NCBI GenBank assembly: GCA_020444545.1
Contig: JAHLKT010000002.1
Coordinates: forward strand, 650,870 to 714,869
Length of the DNA stretch: 64,000 bases
From: Desulfarculaceae bacterium
Lineage (GTDB): Bacteria > Desulfobacterota > Desulfarculia > Desulfarculales > Desulfarculaceae
Reading direction: 5' to 3'
Shown here: in pieces, positions 41,763-52,527 of the stretch
Layout of the letters: every line of letters starts with the position of its first letter
How positions within the stretch are numbered: the stretch's first letter is position 1
Program-made: the position numbers and the translations under genes
Notes under the pieces: generated by a model
What the model was told of the DNA's origin: nothing
The model's database searches: none
Seen by the model: the letters and a program-made list of their open reading frames with translations, nothing else

Positions 41763-42830
41763 CTAGGGAAGGTGCACTATATCCAGCACCTCGCTGAATT
41801 GGCTCTCGTTGCCCGCCTCGTCCACCGTGGTGATGCGGTAATAGTAGGCCTTCTCGGGCTTGACGCCCTTGTCCACGTACACGTTCTCCACCAACAGGGA
41901 CTCGTTGACCTTGGTCCAGGGGCCGGTCTTGCCCTTGCGGTATACGTAGTAGCCCGCCACGTCGGCCGAGGCGCTGGGGGTGAAGCGCAGGTAGATGCCC
42001 TCCTTGGCGCTGGCCGCGGCCAGGTCGCTGGGCGGCGCGGGCGGTGTCTTGTCAGTGGGCTTAACCTGGGCCCAGGCGCTGCCCACCCCGGGCAGGTTCT
42101 TGTCCTTGTAGCCGCGCACCGCGTGCACCCGGTAGGAATACTGCGCGCCGTTGGTCACGGTCTTGTCGGTGAGGGCGGGCTTGGTCAGGGGGCGCTCGTT
42201 GAGCTGCTTGGTGCCGTCGGGGCCCTTGCGCATCACGATGTAGCCCGCGATGTCGGTGAGGGTCTTGCCGTCGGCCGAGAGCTTCACCTCGTCCCAGGCC
42301 AGCACCACCTGGCCGTCGCCGGGGGCCGCGCTCAGGCTGGCCGGGGCGGCGGCTGGCAGTAGGCGGGGCATTCGGACCAGGGGCGACCTGCCGCTAGCGC
42401 GTCCCGCCGCGTCGATGAGCACCACCTGATACAGGGCCTCCTGGTTCACCGGGGCGCTGCGGTCCAGATACACGAAACGACCGCCTTCCTGCGCGCTGGC
42501 CTGGCCCTTTTTCTGGGGCTTGGCCGGCAGGTCGAAGCGGTGGTACTTGCGCAGATTGGGCGGGCACGGCGGACAGGCGGGGTCGCCGGTCAGGGGCAGA
42601 TAGCCGTAGTACAGGCGGATTTCCTCGACGGCCCGGGCGGGGGTGGGCGCGCCGGGCACGCTGAAGCTCACTTGCATGCCCTCGGCCACCGGCTTTACCT
42701 CTATGTTGCCCGGAGCCACGGGAGCCAACTGGCTTGAGGGCGTGGGCGGAGCCTTGACCCCGCAGCCCCCGGCCAGAAGGGCCGCCGAGATAATCAACAG
42801 AATTGCCGCTAAGCTGAGCCTTCTGGCCAT
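41763..42830 (-). CDS. Lipoprotein with fibronectin type III domains
   Basis: 355 residues. Signal peptide and lipobox LAGGCG, mature start CGVKAPPTPSS. Two to three Fn3-like units: about 45-150, 165-260 (PASLSAAPGDGQVVLAWDEV ... YSYRVHAVRGY) and 268-350 (APPSDLAAASAKEGIYLRF ... AYYYRITTVDEAGNES). Probably an outer-membrane-anchored binding protein. The opening 'GCG-x-K-x-P-x-x-P' and the place between argH and lysA match those of the small LptM/YifL-type lipoprotein in many proteobacteria. Overlaps the argH stop by 22 bases. Confidence 0.83.
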   Translation of the reverse strand: MARRLSLAAILLIISAALLAGGCGVKAPPTPSSQLAPVAPGNIEVKPVAEGMQVSFSVPGAPTPARAVEEIRLYYGYLPLTGDPACPPCPPNLRKYHRFDLPAKPQKKGQASAQEGGRFVYLDRSAPVNQEALYQVVLIDAAGRASGRSPLVRMPRLLPAAAPASLSAAPGDGQVVLAWDEVKLSADGKTLTDIAGYIVMRKGPDGTKQLNERPLTKPALTDKTVTNGAQYSYRVHAVRGYKDKNLPGVGSAWAQVKPTDKTPPAPPSDLAAASAKEGIYLRFTPSASADVAGYYVYRKGKTGPWTKVNESLLVENVYVDKGVKPEKAYYYRITTVDEAGNESQFSEVLDIVHLP

Positions 42831-44224
42831 AACCGCTTCCTCGCCTCCTCTAGGGCTGCTTCCACGTTTTGGCGGGCGGTGCCGCCGGGCGATATGCGCC
42901 GGTCCACGGCCCGGACCGGATCCAAGGCCTGTTTTAACCCGACTCCCAGCTCGACCTCAAGCCCTTCGCACAACCGGGCGTGATCTTCCTCGCCCAGGTC
43001 CTCCAGGGTGCACACCCTTTCCTCGGCCAGGCGCACCGCCTTGCCCGCCACCTCGTGGGCCACCCGGAAGGGCACCCCCTGGGCGGCCAGGTAGTCGGCC
43101 AGCTCGGTAGCGTTGAGGAAGCCGTGCCCCACGGCCAGCTCCATGCGCGAGGCGTTGACGTGCATGGTGGAGATCATGGGGGCCATGACCAGCAGGCAGT
43201 CCATCACCGTGTCGAACGCGTCGAACACCGGCTCCTTGTCCTCCTGCAGGTCCTTGTTGTAGGCCAGGGGCAGACCCTTGAGCACGGTCATCAGCGCGAT
43301 CAAATCTCCCATCACGCGGCCGGTCTTGCCCCGCACCAGCTCGGCGGCGTCGGGGTTCTTCTTCTGGGGCATGATGGAGCTGCCGGTGGCAAAGGCGTCG
43401 CTCAGGCTGATGAAGCCGAACTCCTGGCTGGACCAGAGCACCAGCTCTTCGGCCAGGCGCGACAAATGCACCTGCACCAGGCTGAGCACGAAGAGGAACT
43501 CGGCCGCGAAGTCGCGGTCGCTCACCGCGTCCAGGGAGTTGTTGAACACCGCGCCGAAGCCCAGCTCCCGGGCCACCGAGGCTGGGTCCAGCTTGAAGCT
43601 GGTGCCCGCCAAGGCGGCCGCGCCCAGGGGCAAGACCGCCGCGCGGCCCAGGCACCCGGCCAGACGCTCGCGGTCGCGCCAGGCCATCTCCACGTAGGCC
43701 AGGAGATGGTGGGCCAACAAAACCGGCTGGGCCCGCTGCAAGTGGGTGTAGCCGGGCATGATGGTGGTGGTGTGCTCGCCGGCCACCTCCACCAAGGCCC
43801 GCTGGAAGCCGATCAACGCGCTATCCAGCTCGCGGCCCGCGTCCATGATCCACAGGCGCAGGTCCGTGGCCACCTGGTCGTTGCGGCTACGGGCGGTGTG
43901 CAGCCGTCCGGCCGCCTCGCCGATGATCTCCTTGAGGCGCATCTCCACGTGGGTGTGAATGTCCTCCAGGGAGTCGGACCAGGCCATCTGCCCGGCCTCG
44001 ATCTCGGCGCGCACCTGCTCCAGCCCGGCGATGATCTTTTCAGCGTCGGCCTGGCTCAAGACCTCTTGCCGGGCCAGCATGGCCGCGTGGGCCTGGGAGC
44101 CCCGGATGTCCTGCAAATAAAGGCGGCGGTCCACCCCGATGGAGGCGTTGATGCGCTCCATGAGCTGGTGGGGTCCCTCGCCGAAGCGTCCGCCCCAGAG
44201 CCTTTTGCCTTTATCGTCAGCCAC
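42809..44224 (-). CDS. argH: Argininosuccinate lyase
   Basis: Last step of arginine synthesis, releasing fumarate. 471 residues, aspartase/fumarase fold. LWGGRFGEGPHQLMERINAS at the start, EDIHTHVEMRL, ARSRNDQVATDLRLW, PGYTHLQRAQP (catalytic His region) and the flexible signature GSSIMPQKKNPD are complete. 30 bases after argG and co-directional with the whole arg set. Confidence 0.98.
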   Translation of the reverse strand: MADDKGKRLWGGRFGEGPHQLMERINASIGVDRRLYLQDIRGSQAHAAMLARQEVLSQADAEKIIAGLEQVRAEIEAGQMAWSDSLEDIHTHVEMRLKEIIGEAAGRLHTARSRNDQVATDLRLWIMDAGRELDSALIGFQRALVEVAGEHTTTIMPGYTHLQRAQPVLLAHHLLAYVEMAWRDRERLAGCLGRAAVLPLGAAALAGTSFKLDPASVARELGFGAVFNNSLDAVSDRDFAAEFLFVLSLVQVHLSRLAEELVLWSSQEFGFISLSDAFATGSSIMPQKKNPDAAELVRGKTGRVMGDLIALMTVLKGLPLAYNKDLQEDKEPVFDAFDTVMDCLLVMAPMISTMHVNASRMELAVGHGFLNATELADYLAAQGVPFRVAHEVAGKAVRLAEERVCTLEDLGEEDHARLCEGLEVELGVGLKQALDPVRAVDRRISPGGTARQNVEAALEEARKRLWPEGSA

Positions 44225-44254
44225 TTTACTCTATTCCCTAATAGTGCGGTTGAA

Positions 44255-45466
44255 CTACTTCTTGGCCTGTTCCAGGGCATGCCGAATGCGTAGCCGGAGG
44301 CCGTTGAGCCGGATGAAGCCGGTGGCGTCGGCCTGGTCGTAGACCGTGTCCGCCTCAAAGGTGGCGATGTCCGGCCTATACAGGCTGTTGGGCGAGCGGC
44401 GGCCTAGGACCGTCACGTTGCCCTTGTAAAGCTGTAGCTTGACCTCGCCGGTCACTGGCTCGGCCGCCTTGTCCATCATGCCCTGCAACAGCTCCATCTC
44501 CGGGCTGAACCAGTAGCCGTAGTAAATCAGCTCGCTGTAATGCGGGAGCAGGTTGTCGCGGATGCGCAGCACCTCGCGGTCCAGGCACAGGCTCTCCAAG
44601 GCCAGATGGCCGGCGCGCAGGATGGTGCCGCCCGGGGTCTCGTACACTCCCCGGCTCTTCATGCCCACGTAGCGGTTCTCCACCAGATCCACCCGGCCCA
44701 CGCCATGCTTGCCGCCCAGCTCGTTGAGCTTGGCCAACAGCGCCGCGGGGGTGAGCTTCTCGCCGTTGACCGCGATGGCGTCGCCCGCCTCGAACTCCAG
44801 GATGACTTCCTCGGGCTGGTCCGGGGCCGCCTGGGGCGACACGCTAAGCACAAACATGTCCTCCGGCGGAGTGGCCCAGGGGTCTTCCAGGATGCCGCCC
44901 TCAAAGGAGATGTGCAGCAGGTTGCGGTCGCTGGAGTAAGGCTTGGCCTTGGTTACCGGCACGGGGATGCCGTGCTTGGTGGCATAGGCCACCAGGGCCT
45001 CGCGGGAGTTCATGTCCCACTCCCGCCAGGGGGCGATGATCTTCAGGTCCGGGGCCAGGGCCTGGTAGCCCAGCTCGAAACGCACCTGGTCGTTGCCCTT
45101 TCCCGTGGCGCCGTGGCTCACCGAGTCGGAGCCGGTGTCGCGGGCGGCCTTGACCTGCCCCTTGGCGATCACCGGGCGGGCCAGGCTGGTGCCCAGCAGA
45201 TAGCGGGTCTCGTAGATGGCCCCGGCCCTGAAGGCGGGGAACACGTAGTCGCGGACGAACTCCTCTTTGAGGTCGTCCACGATGACCTCGCTGGCTCCGG
45301 TGTCCAGGCCTTTTTGGCGGGCCTCTTCCAGCTCCTCGCCCTGCCCCAGGTCGGCCACGTAGGCCACCACTTCGCAGTCATAGGTCTCGATGAGCCACTT
45401 CAGGATGATGGAGGTGTCCAGGCCGCCGGAATAGGCGAGCACCACCTTCTTGATGTCTTTTGTCAT
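44255..45466 (-). CDS. argG: Argininosuccinate synthase
   Basis: ATP-dependent joining of citrulline and aspartate. 403 residues; PP-loop [19 protein letters not shown], citrulline/aspartate segments [18 protein letters not shown] and [24 protein letters not shown], and [12 protein letters not shown]. Full length. Its ATG overlaps the argF stop by four bases. Confidence 0.98.
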   Translation of the reverse strand: MTKDIKKVVLAYSGGLDTSIILKWLIETYDCEVVAYVADLGQGEELEEARQKGLDTGASEVIVDDLKEEFVRDYVFPAFRAGAIYETRYLLGTSLARPVIAKGQVKAARDTGSDSVSHGATGKGNDQVRFELGYQALAPDLKIIAPWREWDMNSREALVAYATKHGIPVPVTKAKPYSSDRNLLHISFEGGILEDPWATPPEDMFVLSVSPQAAPDQPEEVILEFEAGDAIAVNGEKLTPAALLAKLNELGGKHGVGRVDLVENRYVGMKSRGVYETPGGTILRAGHLALESLCLDREVLRIRDNLLPHYSELIYYGYWFSPEMELLQGMMDKAAEPVTGEVKLQLYKGNVTVLGRRSPNSLYRPDIATFEADTVYDQADATGFIRLNGLRLRIRHALEQAKK

Positions 45467-46401
45467 GACTTTTCACTCTCTTGCGGCCCCATAAGGGCCT
45501 CCAGGACGGCCTTTTGCATGTGCAGCCGGTTTTCGGCCTGGTCCCAGACCACCGACTGCGGGCCTTCCATGACCTCGTCGCTGATTTCCTCGCCCCGGTG
45601 GGCGGGAAGACAATGTAGCACAATGGCCTCGGGATCGGCCAGGGACAACAGCTCCTTATCCAGGGTGTAGCCGCCAAAGGACTTCAGCCGTTCGCCGGCC
45701 TCGGCCTCCTGACCCATGGAGGCCCACACGTCGGTGTTGACCACCTGGGCCCCCTTGATGGCTTCCCGGGGGTCGCCGCTCAGGTTGATGGTCGCTCCCT
45801 GCTCCCGGGCGTAGCCAACGATCTCCGGGTCTGGAAGGAAGCCGTCCGGACATGCCAGGTTCAGGGTGAGCCCCAGGGCGGCGGCGGCCTCCAGCCAGGA
45901 ATGGGCCATGTTGTTGCCGTCGCCCAGCCAGGCGTAGGTGAGCCCGTCCAAGCGGCCGAAATTCTCCTGCACCGTAAGCAGGTCGCTGAGCACCTGGCAG
46001 GGGTGATACAGGTCGGTGAGCGCGTTGATCACCGGGATGGAGCCCCAGCGGGCCAGCTCGCTGACCACTTCCTGGCCAAAGGTGCGCACCACCACCCCGT
46101 CCACGTAGCGGCTCAGCACCCGGGCGGTGTCCTTGAGCGGCTCGTCGCGGCCCAGCTGGCTGTCCCGCGAGGTCATGAACAGGGTGTTGCCGCCCAGCTG
46201 GTTGATGCCCACCTCAAAGGACACCCTGGTCCGGGTGGAGGGCTTGTCGAAGATCAGGGCCACGCTCTTGCCTGCCAGAGGCTGGCCATGGCCCGCGCCC
46301 TTGAGCGCGGCCTTGAGCTCGGCGGCCCGGGCCACCAGGCCCCGCACCTCTTCGGGGCTCAGGTCGCGGATGGTCAGCAGGTGTTCGGTTTTGAGCTTCA
46401 T
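45463..46401 (-). CDS. argF: Ornithine carbamoyltransferase
   Basis: Makes citrulline from ornithine and carbamoyl phosphate. 312 residues: carbamoyl-phosphate motif [36 protein letters not shown] (HPxQ), [12 protein letters not shown] and [15 protein letters not shown]. The start at 46401 lies two bases after the argD stop; the frame is open much further upstream but inside argD and does not resemble protein sequence of this family. Confidence 0.97.
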   Translation of the reverse strand: MKLKTEHLLTIRDLSPEEVRGLVARAAELKAALKGAGHGQPLAGKSVALIFDKPSTRTRVSFEVGINQLGGNTLFMTSRDSQLGRDEPLKDTARVLSRYVDGVVVRTFGQEVVSELARWGSIPVINALTDLYHPCQVLSDLLTVQENFGRLDGLTYAWLGDGNNMAHSWLEAAAALGLTLNLACPDGFLPDPEIVGYAREQGATINLSGDPREAIKGAQVVNTDVWASMGQEAEAGERLKSFGGYTLDKELLSLADPEAIVLHCLPAHRGEEISDEVMEGPQSVVWDQAENRLHMQKAVLEALMGPQESEKS

Positions 46402-46403
46402 GA

Positions 46404-47585
46404 CTATTCCGCCTCGGCCAGGACCTGGTCCAGGGCCGCTATGAGTCCGTCGATCTCGTCCCGGCTCACCACCAGGGGCGGCACGAAGCGAAGCACCGTG
46501 TCCTGGGTGGCTCCCACGATGTAGCCCAGGTCGCGGAGCTTGCCCACCAGGGGGCCGGCCTCCCGGTCCAGGGCCAGGCCCAGCATAAGGCCCAGGCCGC
46601 GCGCCTCCAACACGCAGGCATGCTTGGCGGCCAGCTCCTCCAGCCGGGTCTTGAAGTAGAAGCCCTCGGCCTCGGCGTGCTCCACCAGGCCCCGGTTGAT
46701 CAGATGATCCAGCACCACCCCGGAGGCGGCCATGATCACCGGGCCGGCCCCGAAAGTGGTGGCGTGGGTGCCGGGTCCGAAAAGAGCCGCCGCCTTTTCC
46801 TCGGCCAGGATGGCCCCGGCGGGCAGGCCGTTGGCCAGGGCCTTGGCCAAGGTCATCACGTGCGGAGTCACCCCCCAGTGCTCGTGGGCGAACAGCTTGC
46901 CCGTGCGGCCCAGGCCGGTTTGCACCTCGTCGAACAAGAGCAGCGCGCCGTTGGCCTCGCACAGCTCCTTGAGCCCGGCCAGATAGCCGTCAGGCGGCAC
47001 CACCACCCCGCCCTCGCCCAGGACCGGCTCGGCCAACACGGCGCAGACGTTATCGTCCCAGGCCGCCTTGACCGCCTCCAGGTCGCCGAAGGGCACGTGC
47101 TTGAAGCGGGGCACCAGGGGGTCGTAGCCCTTTTGGATCTTGTCCTGGCCCGTGGCCGAGAGGGTGCCCAGGGTGCGGCCGTGGAAAGACCGCTCCATGG
47201 TGATGATGGTGAAGGCCCCGTTCTTCTTTTCCTTGCCCCACAGCCGGGCCAGCTTGAGGGCTCCCTCATTGGCCTCGGCCCCGGAGTTGCAAAAGAACAC
47301 CCGGTCGGCAAAGGAGTTGTTCACCAGCATCTGGGCCACAGCGGCCTGAGGCTCGGTGTAGTAGAGGTTGGACACGTGCACCAGGTTCAGGGCCTGGTTG
47401 CACACCGCCTGGGCCACGCCGGGATGGGCGTGTCCCAGGTTCGTCACCGCGATGCCGGCCAAAAAGTCGGTGTACTGCTTGTCCTGGTCGTCCCACAGCC
47501 GGCATCCCTGGCCCCGCACAAAGGTGATGGGGGCCCGGGCGTAGGTCTTCATAACGTATTTATCGATAAGCTCCGCGGCTTGCAT
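46404..47585 (-). CDS. argD: Acetylornithine aminotransferase
   Basis: PLP-dependent class III aminotransferase, 393 residues. LAGIAVTNLGHAHP, FCNSGAEANEGALKLAR, LFDEVQTGLGRTGKLFAHE and PLP-Lys in MTLAKALANGLPAGA are present. It may also serve as N-succinyl-diaminopimelate aminotransferase, but the DapL route nearby makes that unnecessary. Lies 105 bases downstream of argB; that gap shows no clear promoter or terminator. Confidence 0.96.
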   Translation of the reverse strand: MQAAELIDKYVMKTYARAPITFVRGQGCRLWDDQDKQYTDFLAGIAVTNLGHAHPGVAQAVCNQALNLVHVSNLYYTEPQAAVAQMLVNNSFADRVFFCNSGAEANEGALKLARLWGKEKKNGAFTIITMERSFHGRTLGTLSATGQDKIQKGYDPLVPRFKHVPFGDLEAVKAAWDDNVCAVLAEPVLGEGGVVVPPDGYLAGLKELCEANGALLLFDEVQTGLGRTGKLFAHEHWGVTPHVMTLAKALANGLPAGAILAEEKAAALFGPGTHATTFGAGPVIMAASGVVLDHLINRGLVEHAEAEGFYFKTRLEELAAKHACVLEARGLGLMLGLALDREAGPLVGKLRDLGYIVGATQDTVLRFVPPLVVSRDEIDGLIAALDQVLAEAE

Positions 47586-47690
47586 GGCTCGCTCCTTAAA
47601 GCTGGGAAATTTTCTCGCGCGAAAAAACAGCCTTGCTGGGATGCGGCCTTATCGTCGTTTTTGCGGCATGGGTCTGGTCCCCACTTCTTG

Positions 47691-48584
47691 CTAGCGCTCG
47701 CTGAAAATGGTGCCCACGCCCTTGTCGGTGAAGACCTCCAAGAGTAGCGCGTCCGGCACCCGCCCGTCGATGACGTGGGCCCGCTCCACTCCCGCGTCCA
47801 GGGCGGAGAGGCAGCAGTTCACCTTGGGGATCATGCCACCGGCGATGACCCCCTCCTCCATGAGTTGCCCGGCCGTGGCCCGGGTCAAGGAGCTTATCAG
47901 CTTTCCCTCGGAATCCAAGACCCCGGGCGTGTCGGTCATCATGATCAGCTTGGAGGCGCGCAGCCTTCCGGCCACCGCCCCGGCCACCAGGTCGGCGTTG
48001 ATGTTGAGTGAGGCCCCGTCCGGCCCCACCCCCACCGGCGCGATCACCGGGATGAAAGCGCCGTGCTCCAGGGCGTGCAGCACCTGGGCGTCCACGCTCT
48101 CCACCTGGCCCACCAGGCCCAGGTCGATTATCTCGGGCGGCTGGTCGTCCTTGGCGCACTTGCGGGTCATCTGCATCTTGCTGGCCTTGATCAGCCCGCC
48201 GCCATGGCCGCTGAGCCCCACGGCCCGGCCGCCGTGCTGGTTGATCAGCCCCACGATGGAGGTGTTCACCTGGCCCACCAGGACCATCTGCACCACGTCC
48301 ATGACCTCGGGGCTGGTAACCCTCATGCCGTCGATGAACTCGCAGGCGATGTCCAGGCGCTTGAGTAGCTCGCCGATCTGGGGGCCGCCGCCGTGCACCA
48401 CCACCGGGTAGATGCCCACGGCCCTGAGCAAAATGACGTTCAGGGCGAAGCTCTGCTTGAGGGCCTCGTCCACCATGGCGTGGCCGCCATACTTGACCAC
48501 CACGGTCTGCCCCGAGAAGCGCTGGATATAGGGCAGCGCCTCGATCAGGGTCTGGGCGGTCACTTGGGGGTCTAGGGGAGCCAT
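47691..48584 (-). CDS. argB: Acetylglutamate kinase
   Basis: Phosphorylates N-acetylglutamate; amino acid kinase fold, 297 residues. VVKYGGHAMVDEALK, VVHGGGPQIGELLKRL, VGLSGHGGGLIKA and INADLVAGAVAGRLRASKL are family signatures. It has the N-terminal helix (PQVTAQTLIEALPYIQRF) typical of arginine-inhibited hexameric forms, so feedback control by arginine is likely. 12 bases after hslU. Confidence 0.97.
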   Translation of the reverse strand: MAPLDPQVTAQTLIEALPYIQRFSGQTVVVKYGGHAMVDEALKQSFALNVILLRAVGIYPVVVHGGGPQIGELLKRLDIACEFIDGMRVTSPEVMDVVQMVLVGQVNTSIVGLINQHGGRAVGLSGHGGGLIKASKMQMTRKCAKDDQPPEIIDLGLVGQVESVDAQVLHALEHGAFIPVIAPVGVGPDGASLNINADLVAGAVAGRLRASKLIMMTDTPGVLDSEGKLISSLTRATAGQLMEEGVIAGGMIPKVNCCLSALDAGVERAHVIDGRVPDALLLEVFTDKGVGTIFSER

Positions 48585-48596
48585 AGCATTTGCTTC

Positions 48597-49964
<1,368 letters not shown>

Positions 49965-50504
49965 TTATAGGCTCTCCACCTTCACCTGGTGGTTGGTGTA
50001 AATGCATATGTCCGCCGCGATGCGCATGGCCTCGCGGGCGATCTCCTCGGGCTTCATCCCGGTGTTGCCCACCAGGGCCCGGGCCGCGGCCAAGGCGAAA
50101 GGCCCGCCCGAGCCGATGGCCGCCACCCCCTCCTCGGGGTCGATTACGTCGCCCGAGCCGGAGATGATCAAGAGCTGCTCCTTGTCGGCGGCTAACAAGA
50201 GCGCCTCCAACTGGCGCAGCACCTTGTCGGTGCGCCAGTCCTTGGCCAGCTCCACCGCCGCGCGGGTTAGGTTGCCGGCATAGGCCTCCAGCTTGCTCTC
50301 CAGGCGCTCGAACAGGGTGAAGGCATCGGCCGTGGCCCCGGCGAACCCGGCCAGCACCTGGTCGTGGTACAGCCGCCGCAGCTTGTTGGCGCTGGCCTTC
50401 ATCACGGTGTTGCCCATGGTCACCTGGCCATCGGCGGCCATGACCACACCTTCCTGGTGACGAATGGCCAAAACCGTGGTGCCGCGCATATTGTTGGCGG
50501 GCAT
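49965..50504 (-). CDS. hslV: HslV, peptidase subunit of the HslVU protease
   Basis: Proteasome-like threonine peptidase, 179 residues. A short propeptide (MPANNMRG) would be removed to expose Thr9 in [11 protein letters not shown]; other signatures are ADGQVTMG and a [10 protein letters not shown] segment. ATG directly abuts the xerC stop and has GGAGG upstream. The xerC-hslV-hslU order is shared with Firmicutes (codV-clpQY) and many other bacteria. Confidence 0.97.
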   Translation of the reverse strand: MPANNMRGTTVLAIRHQEGVVMAADGQVTMGNTVMKASANKLRRLYHDQVLAGFAGATADAFTLFERLESKLEAYAGNLTRAAVELAKDWRTDKVLRQLEALLLAADKEQLLIISGSGDVIDPEEGVAAIGSGGPFALAAARALVGNTGMKPEEIAREAMRIAADICIYTNHQVKVESL

Positions 50505-51530
50505 CTAGCCCTCCTTGTCCTGGTCATCCCCATGGGCCCGGGGATGGGCTTGATCATACACCTTGAGCAACCGGTCCACCGTCAGATGAGTATACTTCTG
50601 GGTGGTGGATAAACTCCGGTGCCCCAGCATTTCCTGCACGCTGCGCAGGTCCGCCCCGCCTTCCAAAAGGTGGGTGGCCATGGCGTGCCGAAGGGCGTGG
50701 GGGCTCAAGCGCCGCCCGTGGCTCAGCTCGCCGGCGTAGCGGGCCACCAAACTCTGCACGCTGCGCGGGCTCAGCCGCCCTCCCCGCTGGTTGAGAAACA
50801 GAGCCTGCTCCTCGCCGCTGCCCTCGGCCAAGAGTTCGGGCCGCGCCACCAGGTAGCGGTTCAGGGCCTCGGCCGCGCGCGCCCCCACGGGCACCCAGCG
50901 CTCCTTGCCGCCCTTGCCGCTCACCACCCTGACCAAGGCCAGGTCAAGGCGCAGATGGCCGATGTCCAGGCCGGTGAGCTCGCTCACCCTGAGGCCGCTG
51001 GAGTACAACAGCTCCAGCATGGCCACATCGCGCAAGGTGGCCGCCTGTTGCGCCCGGCTCTGGGCTTTGGCCGCCCCCCGGGACGGGCCTTGCACCAAAT
51101 GGAAGGCCTCGTCCACGCTCAGCCGGGCGGGCAGATGCTTGCCCTGCCGGGGCGGGGTCACCTGCCGGGGCGGGTTGGCCGCCACCACCTCCCGGGCCAC
51201 CAGGAAGTCGAAGAACTTCCTCAGGCTCATGAGCTTGCGGGACATGGTGGAGCGCTTCTTCGTCTTCAGGCCGTCGGCCAGCCAGGCCAGCACGTCGTTG
51301 TCGTGCACCGAGGGCCAGTCCCACCCAGGCGCGCGATCGCTAAGAAAAGCCGCGAACTCGCGCACGTCGCGCACATAGGCAGCCCGGGTCAGGGGCGCGG
51401 CCCCCGCGCCTTCGGCCAGGTATCCCTCGAACGCGGCCAGCAGCTCCGGCAAGGCCTCCCTCGCTCGCTTTCCGTTGCCCTCGCCCGGGGTCCTAACCCC
51501 TTGGGCCGCAACGTGAAAAAACAATATCAT
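50505..51530 (-). CDS. xerC: XerC-like tyrosine recombinase
   Basis: Resolves chromosome dimers at dif. About 341 residues; catalytic residues are Arg in YSSGLRVSELTGL, Lys in GKGGKERWVPV, His-x-x-Arg in SPHALRHAMATHLLEGG, His in LGHRSLSTTQKYTH and the Tyr in KYTH. The N-terminal SAM-like domain is at about 30-115. The start is not secure: ATG 51530 has a poor ribosome site and the first ~25 residues are unlike the family, so initiation further in is possible. No dif-like site was seen nearby. Confidence 0.92.
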   Translation of the reverse strand: MILFFHVAAQGVRTPGEGNGKRAREALPELLAAFEGYLAEGAGAAPLTRAAYVRDVREFAAFLSDRAPGWDWPSVHDNDVLAWLADGLKTKKRSTMSRKLMSLRKFFDFLVAREVVAANPPRQVTPPRQGKHLPARLSVDEAFHLVQGPSRGAAKAQSRAQQAATLRDVAMLELLYSSGLRVSELTGLDIGHLRLDLALVRVVSGKGGKERWVPVGARAAEALNRYLVARPELLAEGSGEEQALFLNQRGGRLSPRSVQSLVARYAGELSHGRRLSPHALRHAMATHLLEGGADLRSVQEMLGHRSLSTTQKYTHLTVDRLLKVYDQAHPRAHGDDQDKEG

Positions 51531-51703
51531 ATCCCGTGAGTGCCATGAAGCAAGTCAAAATAAAAATGCGGCCTCGTTGGAGCCTGGCAACAACAGCAGG
51601 AAGCGCGCTGGCAAACGGCAAACCCGACTTCGCTGGACATGGCGGCAAAAATATTTTAACCAGTAAGGGCGGCTATTCGTCCGTCAGGGGGGATAAGAAA
51701 TAA

Positions 51704-52318
51704 ATGAACAAGAAGCTGTTTGCTCTTTGGGTTTGCCTGGCCTTGGCGGGTATGGCCTGCGCCTCCACCTCTCCCAAGACCGGCACGCTCGGCACCGGTT
51801 CCGAACATGTCAACCTGAACCCGCCTGCCACTTTCTATTTGGAACTGGCCTCGGTCCCAGATGACTCTCCCATCTATATGATTTGGGATGATTATTTTGC
51901 CACGGTCCCTGGCCTGCTCAAGCCGCCACCCCTGGAGAAGGTGGTCATCCGCAAAGTCACCGCCGCCATGAGTTATCGGGGGCTGGTGCCCAAACCTCGT
52001 GGCCAGGCCTCCCTGCGGGTGGTGGCCTCTTTTGACGCCAAAGCCCCTGCCAACCGGATCGGTGACGAGAGCAAGAAGAGCCAGGAAATCAAGTACAAAA
52101 TCCGCTTCTCCCTAGCGGTGTTCAAGGCCGAAGGCGGCACCAAGCCCGCCTGGCGGGGCTGGTGCACCAGCGTCGCTCCCTTTGACCACGTACTGAACGC
52201 CCTCAATATTGGGGTGGCGGCGGTGGTCAAGCATTGGGGCGAGCGGGCCAACGGGGGGACCCGGGTAAATATCCCCAGAGACGACCCGTTATATCGGTTG
52301 GTGAGCCAAACGCCCTGA
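51704..52318 (+). CDS. Lipoprotein with DUF4136-like layout
   Basis: 204 residues; signal peptide with lipobox LAGMAC (Cys near 19). The mature part has EHVNLNPPATFYLELASVPDD, then KVTAAMSYRGLVPKPRGQASLRVVASFDAK, a common 'conserved helix, G-x-x-x, then strand' element of DUF4136-like proteins, and a C-terminal helix region. AGGGGGG lies 11 bases before the ATG. The divergent xerC gene is 173 bases away. Function unknown. Confidence 0.68.
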   Translation: MNKKLFALWVCLALAGMACASTSPKTGTLGTGSEHVNLNPPATFYLELASVPDDSPIYMIWDDYFATVPGLLKPPPLEKVVIRKVTAAMSYRGLVPKPRGQASLRVVASFDAKAPANRIGDESKKSQEIKYKIRFSLAVFKAEGGTKPAWRGWCTSVAPFDHVLNALNIGVAAVVKHWGERANGGTRVNIPRDDPLYRLVSQTP

Positions 52319-52382
52319 CTGCCGGGCGCACTCCGCTTCCGGGCCAGAGAGCCTTTTCCATTACCCTCCCCCAACGGCTTCT

Positions 52383-52404
52383 TGGGCCCCCCCGGCGGGG
52401 CCCA
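52383..52404. repeat. GC hairpin after lipoprotein gene
   Basis: TGGGCCCC (52383-52390) / GGGGCCCA (52397-52404) with a 6-base loop, followed by CGCTAAAAAAA on the plus strand. The A-run would be a T-run only for minus-strand transcription; a weak terminator for the lipoprotein gene is possible. Confidence 0.35.
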
Positions 52405-52437
52405 CGCTAAAAAAACTCTCCAGCACCAAGCCACCAC

Positions 52438-52466
52438 TTGACTTGTTCCCGGCGCTTGGTTAATTT
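52438..52466 (+). promoter_or_regulatory. Sigma-70-like promoter of the EF-G-like gene
   Basis: TTGACT (52438-52443), a 17-base spacer and TAATTT (52461-52466), 62 bases before the ATG. Confidence 0.5.
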
Positions 52467-52527
52467 TGGCCGTTAACTTATCTTTATACCGACAATAGTC
52501 ATCGCCCGAGCTTTTTTAGGAGCCGAC

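Noticed and set aside
50505-51530. Phage or integron integrase
   Set aside because: Gene is in the conserved xerC-hslV-hslU order, normal in composition, with no attachment sites or cargo.
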